Assembly: GCA_013420905.1 (NCBI GenBank)
Contig: JAAXNY010000001.1
Location: 6,448,001 to 6,512,000, forward strand
DNA length: 64,000 bases
Origin: Collybia mongolica
Lineage: Eukaryota > Basidiomycota > Agaricomycetes > Agaricales > Clitocybaceae
Direction of reading: 5' to 3'
The position numbers and the translations under genes are program-made. The notes beneath the pieces were generated by a model. It saw only the letters and a list, made by a program, of their open reading frames with translations. It had not been told where the DNA came from and made no database searches. Below, one piece after another: positions 37,086 to 48,930 of this stretch. Position 1 is the first letter of the stretch, and each line of letters begins with the position of its first letter.

Positions 37086-39579
37086 TCAATACGGCATACC
37101 CAAGCAGTCCTTGATATAAACGCTCACGTATTCATCATAGTGATGCAGCACCTCTCGAAGCTGCTTCCTTGTGATACCAGCCCGGTACAGAATCTCGTCA
37201 TCAGTCTTCTTGCCATCAAAATACTGATTAATCCTGACAATGAAGAATGAGCACAACACTTGATCAAGATCAGCGCGTCCTTACAACTGGAACCTCTTCG
37301 CCAGCAGAGGCGCTTTTCCTTCCGACATCGCCGCTAACCAACGTCGCTGCAGGGGCGTGGCTCGCCCTGGGTCGCTGATCATCGTCGGCCCAAGGAAATC
37401 CTCCGCCGTATCCCAACCAGAGCCTGGATCATCAAGCCCCGACGAAGTGTCCTCATCAGTCGTCCGCTTCTCATAACCACCATCCTCGCCGCCGCCTTCA
37501 TCTTCGCTTTCTTTAATGACGAGCTCGCTCATCTGACTTCTGAGAGATTCGTTCGACTGGCGTCTGGAATGGCGGCGCGCAGCTTTGGGGGACAAGGCGA
37601 GCCACGGGATGCTTGAAGAGTTATACCCGTCGATATTATCAACCTCAAGTTCATGACGCAGCGCACTACGCTCCCAGTCCGCGGTGCCACCCGCCTTCCT
37701 CGCGCGCGCTTGGTCCCTCTCATACCTGACCCGGATCTTCAGTTGTCGTGTCGCCACCACGCGCACGCGAAGGTGCAGCGTGATAAGCATGTCACGCTTC
37801 AACATCCAAAGCACCACGTCGTGATACATCGGGATAAGTTCCTTGGACTGAACGACAGAGGCGAAAAAGTGGTTGTCGCTCTGCTTAGAAATGGCAGTAG
37901 AGATCGTGGAGAGTACCTGAGGGAGAGAAGAGATAGATGGATGTGAGAATTCACTGGCAAATTCCGCGGTAAGTTGGGAGAGCCTGTATTTTCGTCATTA
38001 TGGAAAAGTTCCCGTGATAAGATGAGGCGGGACTGACGGTCGGTCAAATTTGGGAGGAAGGGTGAAAACTGTTTTCAGCCCAGCATGGACAATGTCCACT
38101 ATCTTCGCTCGACGGTGTTGGACAAGCCACCGTACTGTCGGAATCACCTGTGATTCCAGGTCCCAATCGAGCAAGCCTGCCATATCGGCTAGACTGGGAT
38201 GCAATAGGAAGTTAGCGTACCATTGATACGACAACGTTCAGAACTCACGACAAAGTCACAGAAGCCGTCTCCAAGAATCTGATCAAGCCTTCAACAAGCG
38301 TTCTATCCTCTGGGTTAACATGTCCACCCTTCAAGTTCATGTGAGGATCAAGGCCATTATGACCGTCCAACAGTAACAGGCTTTTCCATGGCGTCAACAC
38401 TGGGAGCCTCCATCCAAAGCTCATTTCCGGGCCCCATGTTTGAGATTCATCGTCGTCGGGCTGATAGATGAAATTGGTTTCAGGCTCAGCTTCGCTGTGT
38501 AGCAGCACGTCGAGGTAGGGAGGAAGTTGGATCTCCAACGGGAGATTGTGTATCGTGATGTAAGCCATGTAAGACGATTTGATAGCCTCATAAAGTGCTT
38601 TCATAGCAGGCGCAATAGACGATACCTCTAAGGCTTGATTTACATAACTTGAGAAAGGCTCTCCTAGCATCACGGTCAGTCCTCGAGTAGGAATACAAAG
38701 ATTTAGCGATGTACCTTTACATATACAAGCGTCTTTCAATGACCCCAGACGATCACACTCTTCTTCAACAAAATTATACAAAACCTGCTCTTGGAATAGA
38801 ACAGCGGTGACGGTAAATGCAATCTGTTCGTAGATTATATCAAAGTAACGGGAAACATTTCCTGAGGCGGACGATGAAGGATCCGGAATGTCAAGTACCA
38901 TGACAAAGTGGAAAGTATGCAGCCATGATGCTTTGTTCTGCGCCTTTTCAGGGGTCATATACCTGTCAGGGCTAGCTGAGGCTCTCCCTTCGTTGTGCGG
39001 CGAGTGCCCATTCCTCGCTTCTCGACCGCGAGAACCCACCTTCGACTTCTCCGGCTTGAATCTCCACTCCCCGTCTTCCTCCGCACAGACAGGGTGGCCG
39101 ATGAAGGCAAGGCCATCAACGAGAAGTTCAAACTTCTGGTGGCACATCGACAGCTGTGGACAGAGCAGGCTTGCGAGAAATTCAGAGGAATAGCCAAACA
39201 AGTGGTCATATTCATAAAGCGCTTCCGGGTCGTCCGGCCCATAACGGCCATCCTTGGTTGGCGAACTCCTCCCTGAAGCTGGGTTAGAGGTTGACGGAGA
39301 CAGCGACCGGTCTCGGTATGCGTCTGGTCTTTGCCACTGGTAGTCGTCGTCGGCATCTGACGCGGGCTTGGGGATTCTGGGTATGGTGTCAGCCGTGGCA
39401 TCGGAGAAATGTGATGCCCTCCAAGGGTTGTCCAACTGTGACGCGCAACACGTCTCGTCCTTGAGTCGCGCCCGACTGAGCCTTGGGGACGATTGGGGAG
39501 ACGGTGGCCAACGGTAAACGAGACTGGAGCCCTTGGCAGAGGTTGTCACGAAAAGGATCGCTAACAACGTTTCCGCCAT
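37086..39579 (-). CDS. NPR3: Npr3, nitrogen permease regulator (SEACIT/GATOR1 subunit)
   Basis: Subunit of the Npr2-Npr3-Iml1 complex that inhibits TORC1 upon amino-acid starvation, acting at the vacuole. The start MAETLLAILFVTTSAKGSSL is family-like. Next are LFGYSSEFLASLLCPQLSMC, KFELLVDGLAFIGHPV, TFHFVMVLDIPD and YFDIIYEQIAFTVTAVLFQE, then TPWKSLLLLD. Introns lead to LADMAGLLDWDLESQVIPTV and LIPMYHDVVLWMLKRDMLIT. The final exon is found past an intron just after RFQL: INQYFDGKKTDDEILYRAGI and REVLHHYDEYV, the conserved C-terminal winged-helix end, with a stop at 37086-37088. Ser-rich and acidic inserts separate the blocks. It diverges from CWC2 with 203 bp between starts. Confidence 0.9.
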
Positions 39580-39782
39580 TGAGGTTTAAGCCAAAAAAAA
39601 CCTATGGAAATTGCAACTGGATCTGTCGCACTTATACTTAGTCCTAGTTGACGGAAACGCTTGGACATATCAGTGGTCGCGTTCACATGACAGCAACATT
39701 ACCGGAAGGCCTTGCATCACAAGTACAAACACGCTGACTAGTGTCACACTTGTCACACCTCTTTCCATAATCCCAACCAACG

Positions 39783-41085
39783 ATGAGCTCGAACGCGACA
39801 GAAACCGAAATCTCCCCTGTCGCCGTCACGAAACCAAAGGGAGCAAAAAAGCTCAAGCCTGCAAGGAAACAGGTTAAACCGGGAGACGTGGAGAAAGTAG
39901 AGACACCACAAACCGGAAAAGAGTACAGTAAGTTTACACTATTGCTTCGCCTACACTGAGGTGGCTAAAGCATCTTATCAAAGATATCTGGTACAACAAA
40001 TGGGCTGGCGGAGATCGTGAGGACAGTTATTCCAAGTGAGTAACTCCTCAAATACAAAGGGACACTGTAGACTAACATCTTCACAGCAAAGTTAAATCTC
40101 AAACGCGATGCAACATAAAGCGGGACTCGGGTTTGACTCGAGCAAATATGACCGGCATGAAATACTGCTGTCTGTTCTTCGCCCGCGGATGCTGCCCATA
40201 CGGTTGGGAATGCGAATACCTTCATACACTTCCAGACCCATCGACCGCCCTCCCCGACAGCTCAAAGGATTGCTTCGCCCGTGACAAATTCGCTGACTAT
40301 CGTGATGATATGGGTGGTGTTGGAAGCTTTAACCGGCAGAACCGCACTCTGTACGTTGGACGGATAAAGGAGACGGGTAACGGCCAGGAAACAGAGGAAG
40401 TTGTGATGCGGCACTTCAAGGAATGGGGCGTAATTGAACGAGGTACGTTCAAAGCGTCTCTTAAAATTGAAATGGCGGAATATAATCTTGCTTTATACGC
40501 TACTTAGACGACTCTGCCTCGACATGGGCGGTTAAAATATTGCAATACCGTAGTGTTGCATTTGTGACATATGTGTCCGAACTCCATGCACAGTTTGCCA
40601 AGGAAGCGATGGCGTGTCAATCTCTCGACAACGATGAGATTCTCAACGTACGGTGGGCAACGGAGGATCCCAACCCAGTACAGAAAGTAGCAGAGAAACG
40701 AAGATTGGAGGTCATTGGCCAAGAGGCGATTAAAGCCAGGATGGATCCCCGGATTGTGGATGCCATGAGAGCCGTACGGGCATTGGAAGACGGGGATATT
40801 TTGGACGAGGATGGTTTAGAAGTGCAGGATAACGAGATGGAAGAGGATGGTGCAGAGCCTGATGCGAAAAGACGACGACTTGAGCTTGATAATGAGTCGC
40901 CACAACCCGAGCCAGCTCCACCGAAACCTACAGGGTTGTTGAGCTCAGACACTCTCGAAGGCCTTAAATATTTTGCAGAGATCAGGAAACGGAACGGAGC
41001 CGTGCCAACAGTGAAACGAGCACCTCCCCCACCTACAACAACTGGTCTGGGGCTTGCGGAGTACGGGAGTGATGAGGAGGATTAG
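39783..41085 (+). CDS. CWC2: Pre-mRNA-splicing factor Cwc2
   Basis: Core splicing factor that contacts U6 and the catalytic RNA as part of the Prp19-associated complex. The basic N-terminus (KPKGAKKLKPARKQVKPGD) is followed after two introns by YNIWYNKWAGGDRED and KVKSQTRCNIKRDSGLTRAN. Then comes the CCCH zinc finger CLFFARGCCPYGWECEYLH and the RRM: NRTLYVGRIKET, then SVAFVTYVSELHAQFAKEAM and EILNVRWATEDPNP. The C-terminus is acidic with a basic KRRRLE patch. An intron separates the two halves of the RRM near 40443-40507; its acceptor gives a slightly unusual loop (DDSASTWAVK). Length of about 370 residues is normal. The stop is 115 bp from the convergent TMA46 stop. Confidence 0.93.
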
Positions 41086-41199
41086 GGACGTCCTTGGGTC
41101 CAATATTTGTAAGTTATCCGTATAACGTCGTAGGTTAGATGCGTTATATTGGTTGTACATCACGAGAAAGCGGGTTTATCTTGTTAACATAAGAATTTC

Positions 41200-42621
41200 C
41201 TAGTTCGATGATCCACCACCACTGCCATCTGCATCTCCTTCGTGGAATCCTTCTCTCAGGGAAAGCTCCGCAATTCTCAGTTCCTCCGCAGCCAAATCCT
41301 CCTGTTCTTTCTCTTTCCTGTATTTCTCCAAGTCCCATTCATCCGTCGCCTCACCGTCGTCCTCGTCTTCGAACCATTCGGGATTGTACTGGAACTGTGA
41401 AACACGTAGGCTTTTTAGATGGGGCGATTCACGGATAGGTAAAACGTAACATACCAAATCTCTACCACTCATACCAGAACTCTTACCAGCAGAGCTTTGC
41501 AAGTCCTTGGCCTTCCGCATAGCCTCCTGTTCTGCTTCTTTCTTATCCATCCGCGTCTTTTTCCATTTAGCGAATGTCTCCGGCGTTACTGGCGTTAGAT
41601 TAGAGCCAAGTTTATGTCGCTGATTTCAATAGTTCAGAAGGACGATGAAAGCATGATACACAACACACACCTCAACTTCCAGGAACTCCTCGAGACTGAT
41701 GGTGTTGGCCTTTGCTGCCTCTTCCAAAGCCTTTTTCTGTGATTTAAGAACAAACCCAGGGGGCAGGGCGTGTTTATATTGGCATTGCTCTCCATTGGGA
41801 CACTCCCAGAACCATCCAAATCTGTAAGGACATTTTAAGATGAAAATCTCATGACGCGACTCTGAAGCCTCACTTTTGTGTTTCGATAGCTTGCACGAAA
41901 TGCTTGCATACAATCTACATACACCAGTAAGGTGTTAAATGAGTGAGAGATAAAAGGGGGACGGACATCTGTAGTGGTTTTGGGATTCCCCGCTTTCGAC
42001 AACACAACCCTCTGAAGTTTCTCGTCATCCCAAGTATCCATGGTATCTGTAGACATATAAGCATCAAGTATTCAATGAAGCTTTGACAAACCTGCGAGTT
42101 TTTCCTCTCGACTATCCTCATAAAGGTTCTTCTTCTCCACCTTCCTGCCCACATTCAGATCGTGACTGAATTTACATTTCCCCCCTTTTTCGCAATGACC
42201 AGCTTTAAAATAGGCACATAGCACCGTCTTAGGGTCCACCCCGAATGGCACTTTCTGTGAAATGACAGGTTTAAGCAACGCTGCGTCCTCCTTCTTCCGC
42301 TTCTCCTCATCTGCTTTTGCCTTCTCGCGAAGCGCCTTTTCTTTCTCCTTTTCAACCACATCTCGTGACTTTCCTGTCACAGCAGCCTGTGCTTGGAGTT
42401 GTGCGACATGTTGCTTGACCTTTGCTGATTTGTTTTTCTGTGCAGCATATCATCAAGTAGAATCAAGAGACGCGCCACACTAGCAACCTACGTTCTTGAG
42501 GCCAAACGTCTTTCCCCTCGAGATTAGTGATGTTCATCTCGCCGATAACAGTAATTGGTTTTCATACCTTGTCGTCCTTCACTTTCGACGAAGAGCCCTG
42601 TACTTGCTTTTTCGGAGGCAT
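41200..42621 (-). CDS. TMA46: CCCH zinc-finger protein Tma46/ZC3H15 (DFRP1)
   Basis: Ribosome-associated partner of the DRG/Rbg1 GTPase family. It starts [18 protein letters not shown] at 42621. Conserved stretches are [21 protein letters not shown], then a Lys/Glu coiled region. Two CCCH fingers follow: [19 protein letters not shown], and [20 protein letters not shown] with [17 protein letters not shown]. The C-terminal part holds [28 protein letters not shown] and an acidic segment with [13 protein letters not shown] and [12 protein letters not shown]. This is the DFRP domain that binds Rbg1. About six introns. Complete; ends GSGGGSSN. Both fingers retain their cysteines and histidines. Confidence 0.93.
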
Positions 42622-43461
42622 TGAAAGTTAAAAATATGTTCCGAGCTTCGTCTAGTGTAAATCGGGGGGTACAAGGGGTCTCCTCAAGCTTGCGACTACG
42701 GTATGTGGCTGAATGTAAGGGTGGAGCACTTACGTGCTGGCGACGGTTAGTCGATGAAGAGATGTATCTACTCACGTGCCATTTTGATGATCGACAAACT
42801 TAGGATTGATATCCATCGTCTCTTCCACTTACCAGACTCATTTTATTCAATAACCCACCACTGAACATAGAGGATCGTTCCACACGCGGGGATGTGCGAT
42901 GTGGCGGTAGTTGATTCTCGCCCACAGAAAGGCCTGTTTAGGTGCAAATTAACAGCTAATCTCAAATTCGGCATGTCTACAAGTTCGACGTTCTTTCGGT
43001 CGCCCGACAGTGGCTCCTGCATTTCATTCTTGGAAATCATGCCAAGGGGAAAAAGTCTACCACAGCACTATGATTGCTGAAGAACCCAACTCAGCAATTG
43101 CCATCCACTAGAGGTCATTCTCGGAAGTTATTCCGACGTGAAATTCCCAATTACCCTCTCAGAAAATATCCCGTTGGCGCCTCATGTAAGGCCATAAAAT
43201 TTCACGTGATTCTTACCACAGCCTTCCGTTAGGCATCGACCCTGCCCACGCGACTAGGATTTAAGAGCAATGAAGTGCGGCGACAGGACAGTCTTCATTG
43301 AATTGAGCCGTTCTCACCTTGGTAAACCCCCTACCCGGACTATGCTTTGTTACTAAGTAAGCTTTTCAATTCTTTAGTTCAATGGGTAATCTAAGTTTAG
43401 TTATCTAGCCTTTACACGCACATACGCTCCTCCCCAACTTCGCCGTTTTCGAAACCTTAGG
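42622..43461. other. Divergent promoter region
   Basis: About 840 bp between TMA46 (minus) and the Cys-tail membrane protein (plus). Small unsupported frames only. Confidence 0.5.
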
Positions 43462-44342
43462 ATGGAACAATATTCAAAATATGCAACGCCGCCCGCCCCA
43501 CAGAGTCCGATGTTCATTTCGCCACAAGTCTACAAGAATCCTGCGAATGTTCATACTAAAGAACGTACTGGATGCACATCTTGCACAAGCACCCTCATCT
43601 CGTACTTAGGCCATCAAGCAAAACACCAAGCCCATCTCGCCATTGCCAAAGCGCTTTCCACGCCCATTATTGCAATGATATGTATTATTCTAGGCCAAAT
43701 TTTGCAGCGGACGGCCTCTCTGTCGAAAGGGGGATTTCAAGCTTCGTTACTAAAATCACTATTGGCTGGGTTCGTAGGAGGCCAGTGCCTCGTAGGATCC
43801 GTAATTATTCTAAACGTCGTATTCGACACGGGGCCAACCCCTGGCAGAATGTGGCACCGACATTTCACGTTCACCTCAATGTTTATAATCTTCCTTGCGG
43901 CCGGTGCTGCAGGGCCTCTGGGCGCAAAAATAGTCAACATCAAGGAAGATCCAAATACGACTATCTTGGATCCATGGCATGCCTTCTACTCAAGCGGCCT
44001 AGCCGCTGGACTGATATTCTGGATATTACTTATTGTCAAAGCACTCCTGCTCAGTGAGTTTAGTACACCTTGCGTGTGCCAAACGACGTTTCTTGACAAC
44101 AGGTCTTAGGCCATCGTAAACTGGACATGATAGACTCATACAACTCGACAACCACAATATGCACAGAGATCAACTGGGACTACTACCCTCATGGTTGCAA
44201 GGACTACGATTGTAATTGCTGTCGAGGTTGCACCGACTGTGGTTGCTGTGATAGCCGTTGCTGCGATTGTTGCGATTGCTGTAAAGGTTGTGGTGGGTGC
44301 GGAGGATGTGGAGGAGGATGTGACTGTAACTGTAATTGTTAA
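43462..44342 (+). CDS. Hypothetical four-TM membrane protein with Cys-rich C-terminal tail
   Basis: I do not recognise the family. The first exon (43462-44053) has a polar N-terminus with GCTSC and four likely TM helices: PIIAMICIILGQILQ, AGFVGGQCLVGSVIILNVVF, MFIIFLAAGAAGPLGAKIV and GLAAGLIFWILLIVKALLL. A canonical intron of 56 nt (44054-44109) has an ACAGGTCTTAG acceptor. It joins in frame to SHRKLDMIDSYN and then a tail holding 22 cysteines in about 60 residues, as CC, CxC and CxxC pairs with Gly, Asp and Asn, ending DCNCNC at 44342. Without splicing the protein would stop at 44109 with no tail. The tail resembles metallothionein-like metal binding or a heavily acylated membrane anchor; neither is shown. 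Confidence 0.72.
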
Positions 44343-44735
44343 CTTCTGAAAACTTATACACGGTCGAACATTGCAAGTTATAATTATACATGCCACGGAC
44401 TTATTACGGATATGATTACCACCGTATGGACTTTCTCTCTATATTACTATCTACTTGAACTATGCCTTCCAACGGACAAATTACTACCATTTGACCCAGT
44501 TTAAGAAGCATCCCGACGCGTGTCATGACAAGAACAGTCTAATAATCCATACATTTGGCCATAGATGTCAAGGAATGGTCGGGTACTATAGGGTATGATA
44601 AGTTGGAAGCGGTCACATGTACGGTGCGAAGATAATCATATGAAACTTTTGTAGACGATTCCCCAACTTTTAAAGACCTGAGTGTCATCTTTCCACCTCT
44701 CCCCCACCCATCTCCTATTCACCTACCAGGCTTCA
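44343..44735. other. Intergenic
   Basis: About 390 bp with the 3' UTR of the Cys-tail gene and the promoter of the SCP2 gene. The leader before 44736 is C/T-rich. No gene. Confidence 0.5.
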
Positions 44736-45352
44736 TGTCCGACCTCAAAGTCCCCGGTTTCAAGGTAAATGGCTCGCGTGGCTATCCAGCGTTCCCGCTG
44801 ACCCGCTACTCACAAATAGTCTTCCGAACTCATCTCCGGCCTTGAGAAAGCGTTCTCTTCGTTCACCGATGCCGAGAAACAAGCGCAGATAAAAAAGGTA
44901 TAGGCATCTCAGTACCCGCCCCGGCGCAACCGGTGCTGACCACATCCTTTTTTCCAGACCAACGGCATTTTCGAATTCCAGGTATCGAACGACGCCAAGG
45001 AAGTAGCAACGTGGACCGTCGACTTGAAGAAGACAGGAACCGTGTACAAAGGCAGTGCTAAACCCAAAGCGGATGTCACTCTCATTCTCTCAGACGATAC
45101 GTTGACGGAACTCGCATCGGGCCAGGTGAGAAAGCCTCTAATATCGAACGGCATATATTTACATATCATACTTCTCCAAGCTTAATGGACAGAAAGCGTT
45201 CATGACGGGCAAATTGAAGACCAAGGGTAACATCATGCTTGCGACAAAGCTTGACGGAGTCTTCAAGGTGAGTAGTTTAACCTCATGCCCGTTGATCTTT
45301 AGGCTGACATGTTCAACAACAGGCTGCTTCAGCCACAAAGGCAAAACTATAG
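44736..45352 (+). CDS. Sterol carrier protein 2 (SCP2) domain protein, peroxisomal
   Basis: Small lipid-transfer protein made only of an SCP2 domain. It starts [10 protein letters not shown], then [15 protein letters not shown]. Core stretches are [20 protein letters not shown], then [20 protein letters not shown] and [20 protein letters not shown]. Four introns (the first at 44765-44819), all GT-AG. The last exon gives AASATKAKL and stops at 45350-45352. The C-terminal tripeptide AKL fits a peroxisomal type 1 targeting signal. About 130 residues, the usual size for stand-alone fungal SCP2 proteins linked to fatty-acid metabolism in peroxisomes. It converges on MGM1. Confidence 0.92.
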
Positions 45353-45579
45353 TCAATGCTGGGGGATGTTTAATTTATATTCAATTTTGTATATCCCTTG
45401 TAGACTTATAGTTGGAATCTATCGATACCTTGTCAATCCAATATACAGCAGATCATGAAAAGTAGAGTAATTAATGAATGGGGTGAGTTGAACATCTAGC
45501 TATATACATCTGAGGGGAGGGGGGTAAAGGGTCGTTCATAGTACCAAAAACACAAAGGGAGAGGAGGGAAATGATAAAT

Positions 45580-48500
45580 TCAGAACACGCCACCGAATAA
45601 GCCTCTCTGACGACGTGGCGCGGGCTGGGGATCGGCTCGTAGTGTCGACAAGCTGTTGAGTTGTTTCATGACCTCCTCCAGCTTGTCCTTCCGCTCCTGT
45701 AGATCAAGATGCCTTCTCACCACGGGATTTTCGCGCGCAAATTGCACAATCTCGCTCCGGTCCAAATCGTAAAGTAGGCGTGAATCGATCTCACGAGGGA
45801 ACTGGCGGAAAAGACAAGATTAGTATATCTGGAGATGAGAGACCAGGTCCAAAACGTACCTGATAGAAGAATTGCTCTAGAAGCTCAATGTTGATAAACA
45901 TGGCTGATGTATATGCCAGTTTGTCGGCGACAACATTCAAGAAAGCCTCTGGACAGAGAACGTCACTTTGAGGGCCTGCGCGACATCGTTTCGACTTCAG
46001 AGCTGCGATTCGGAGTTTGAGAATGCTCAGTCTATCGCTGTACAACATTGCATGTCGGGCTGTTGATGAAAATGTTAGTATGACATATCATGTAATCCAG
46101 TAGATATTTACCGTCAATAATCTGTGCTGGAGGGTAGCGGTATGACTCTGGAGTCGGTTCAGGTTCCACAGATTCATCGCTCTCGGGTTTCTCTAATCTC
46201 TTCATCTTCTTGTCCTTCTCCTTCTCCTCTAATGTCTTCACATGACTGATCAGCCCTCCCAATCGTCTATTCCCGCCCACTTTTTTCCGGATATCCTGTA
46301 ACTTTGTCTCGCACATCCCTATTTCCTTTTCAAAAAGCTCGATAGCTCTCTCTCTACCCTGCTCCCACTCCCGCGGCTCAACTTCGACCTCATATTTAAA
46401 GGGCTTGATACAGTTCTCAACTTGGTCCGAGGTGACACCAATCCTATCCCTGAGGATCATATGCGAAAATTGGATCAAGCGTTCTGATGCTCGCGGATGG
46501 AATGTAAAAGGCTCGCCAGCAGCGATTGAGTCGATGAGCGCGCGGAGTCCATCTGCAACAAGGAGAGTAGAGTCCCTCCCAACCCCAGACTTGGTTAGCA
46601 ATGATGAGGCAGCTTCCAATTTATGTCTCCAATAAGGCTCAACGTCCTCTGGCTTCAGCTTCGGATCTGCAGCTATCGCTCCGAGTTCAGGGGCACGCTT
46701 GTCCAGCCAATATAGCTGCTCCAGAACATCCATGACCTTGTCGTCCAACATTCCCTTCAGTTTGGCTCGGATGACAGGGCGACGGAACTGTTGTGTAAAC
46801 TCCTTGAACCTGAGTTTAAGAGCATCCATAGTTTCTGCGACGTACGACTCGGCAGTTATTCGCCGGTCATTGTACTGAACCTTGAATTGGTAGGTGGCCT
46901 CCTCGAGCTCGAGTTGTACGGCGTTGGTTATTCCATGCAAAGACGACGCCATAGAAGATTCCAAGACCTCCATAAGACGTTTGCGCAGTGTGTCGGTACC
47001 GACCATAAGGGAAGTCGGTGCCCCGAAGACCTCTCTATGAGAGCCAAAGTAGTCATTCTCTCCTCGTTGAGCGACCAGAGCCATCGAGTCTTTCTTTCCC
47101 TTCTTCCCAGAAGACTTGGCTACAACCCCAACGTAACCAAGGTGAAGAGGGTATCGGTTACCCGCTAGGATCCCCGCTCCTTGTTCAGGGGGCACAAGAT
47201 CCATCTTTGTAATAACACCAATGGTGCGCAGACCCAGGGGATCGACCTTTCGACTAGCCCTTAAGGCAGGGGAATTAGCTAGGTCGACATCGGCGGCACA
47301 TACAGCGAGGATAATATTGGGTTCGCGGATGTATTTGTCACAAAGAATAGCAATCTTCTCCTTGAGTGTTTCGGGCTGATCTAGGGAGGATATTTGGACA
47401 TAGCCTGGGAGATCGATAAGTGTGAGATCAGGAACATTTGGTGAATGGATTCGGAGGTCAATGGGTTCGTTCGAGACAGCATCTGAGGCCGGAACGGCGA
47501 GATTTAGATCGGTGAGGGTCCGTTGGATATCAGCGAAATTGGCCATTTTTCCCAAGCCCAACCCAGGGAATTCTCCGTACTCGGCAGGTGCTTCGCCGTT
47601 TGTCGCAGGGGTGTGTATAAGAGTGAGTTCGATAGGCCTCCGGGTAACCATATTATTTCCTCTGCAAGGCCATAAGCATAAGCGTATACTGAGATGACCA
47701 AACCTACTTTGGTAAAAACTCATGGCCCACGATAGCTTCCAACACAGAACTCTTCCCTGAACTCTGGCTCCCGATAACTACAATGCTAGGCAGCTTGAGC
47801 GCGTCACTCTGATCAATACTGAGAAGCATGCTCCGAATTTCAATGAGCTTCCGTGTCAGATGCATGAGACCATTCTGGCGGACATCCACACCGTTCCCAT
47901 TTGGATCATCTGTCGCTTTCGAGTCGGATGGTGAAGACATGGTGGCTGCAACTAGGGCAGCAATAGCAGCATCGTCCTTTGGTGATCGGTTTTTGCTCCC
48001 CGACCCAGCTCCATCCTCACCACCATCCCTCCCCTTGCCGTTCTCGTTTCCTTCACTCGCAGTGAAGAGGTCCTTCAGAAACTGTGGTGTTTCAAGGTTC
48101 GGTAAATTTGGCAGCCCGACGTCAGCGACACGCGACGAGACAGTCTTGAAGCCATCTGAAGCGGTGCCGAATATATCAGAGACCGTGTCCTGCGCAGAAG
48201 TTATCCAGCCGCCGGTGGTTTTCCGAAATTCTGATTTAATCCCCTCAATTGGTATCTGAGAATGAACTTTAAACGAAGTCTTACCTTCAAACTTATAATT
48301 GGCATACCCCAACCCTCCTGCTCCGATAGTAGCACCAGCAATGGGCACCCTGAACGCTCTAGCTACAAACCGTGGTATGGATGAATATGAAATGGCACGA
48401 ATGTGCATGTGACGCAGGCTCGCCGGTGAGGGCGTAACGTAGCGCCTTCGGAGAGACCCCGACGCATGAAAAGTAGCGTATTGGCGGTGAACAGGCCTAT

Positions 48501-48597
48501 GAATCCCTGCCTGTTGTCGCGAAGAACTCAAACCATATGACACTGTCTTCCGAGTAGTCAAGGCTGAGGAAATTCGCCGCTTGATGGATGCATACAT
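45580..48597 (-). CDS. MGM1: Mgm1, mitochondrial dynamin-like GTPase (OPA1 homologue)
   Basis: Drives inner mitochondrial membrane fusion and crista shape. The N-terminus from 48597 is Arg/Ser-rich and lacks acids, as for a mitochondrial presequence. It is followed by a TM/cleavage region ([17 protein letters not shown]). The GTPase domain has [20 protein letters not shown] (G1), then past a 46-nt intron (47662-47707) [24 protein letters not shown] (G3) and VITKMDL (G4). The middle/stalk region ([20 protein letters not shown]) follows. After an intron near 46055-46110 comes the GED-like C-terminal helix bundle [17 protein letters not shown], and after another [15 protein letters not shown]. 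It ends [10 protein letters not shown] at 45580. Complete; length of about 900 residues is normal. Confidence 0.95.
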
Positions 48598-48814
48598 GGC
48601 CCCCTCTAGGGTTTAGCGTGCGTTGTACCAAAAGGTACGTCGTTAGTGGAACTATGGCGCTCGATACAAAACAAGTCGTTGCTGGTCGTTAAGTGGTATG
48701 AGTCGAAGACGAAATCAAGCTGAGAGAAACATCCCGCCGGCTTGAATTTGTTAGCGCGTCCCATGCCGAGCACGTGGCCGGTCCATGTGGACCACTACGA
48801 CTAACCTGATCTTA

Positions 48815-48830
48815 GATAAGATAAGATAAG
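48815..48830 (+). promoter_or_regulatory. Triple GATAAG array
   Basis: Three overlapping GATAAG motifs (48815-48820, 48820-48825, 48825-48830) lie between the divergent MGM1 start (48597) and the aldolase start (48931). Fungal GATA factors of the nitrogen-regulation type bind GATA(A/G) sites. Placement about 100 bp from the aldolase ATG suggests regulation of that gene, by inference. Confidence 0.4.
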
Positions 48831-48930
48831 ATCAAACGCTTTTGCCGAACGCCCAGTGGCAATTCACGAAGCCCCATGGATTCTAAAATACCGAGATCTT
48901 GATGAAGATCCAGAATCCTCATCCACCATC

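Noticed and set aside
38888..39276. Plus-strand frames of about 100 codons
   Set aside because: Antisense to the NPR3 first exon.
15199..41085. Splicing-factor cluster (CWC16-family gene and CWC2)
   Set aside because: The two genes are about 24 kb apart among unrelated genes; coincidence is the simpler reading.
44136..44396. Thr-rich minus frame of 86 codons
   Set aside because: Complement of the Cys-rich tail; TGT/TGC codons give ACA/GCA on the other strand.
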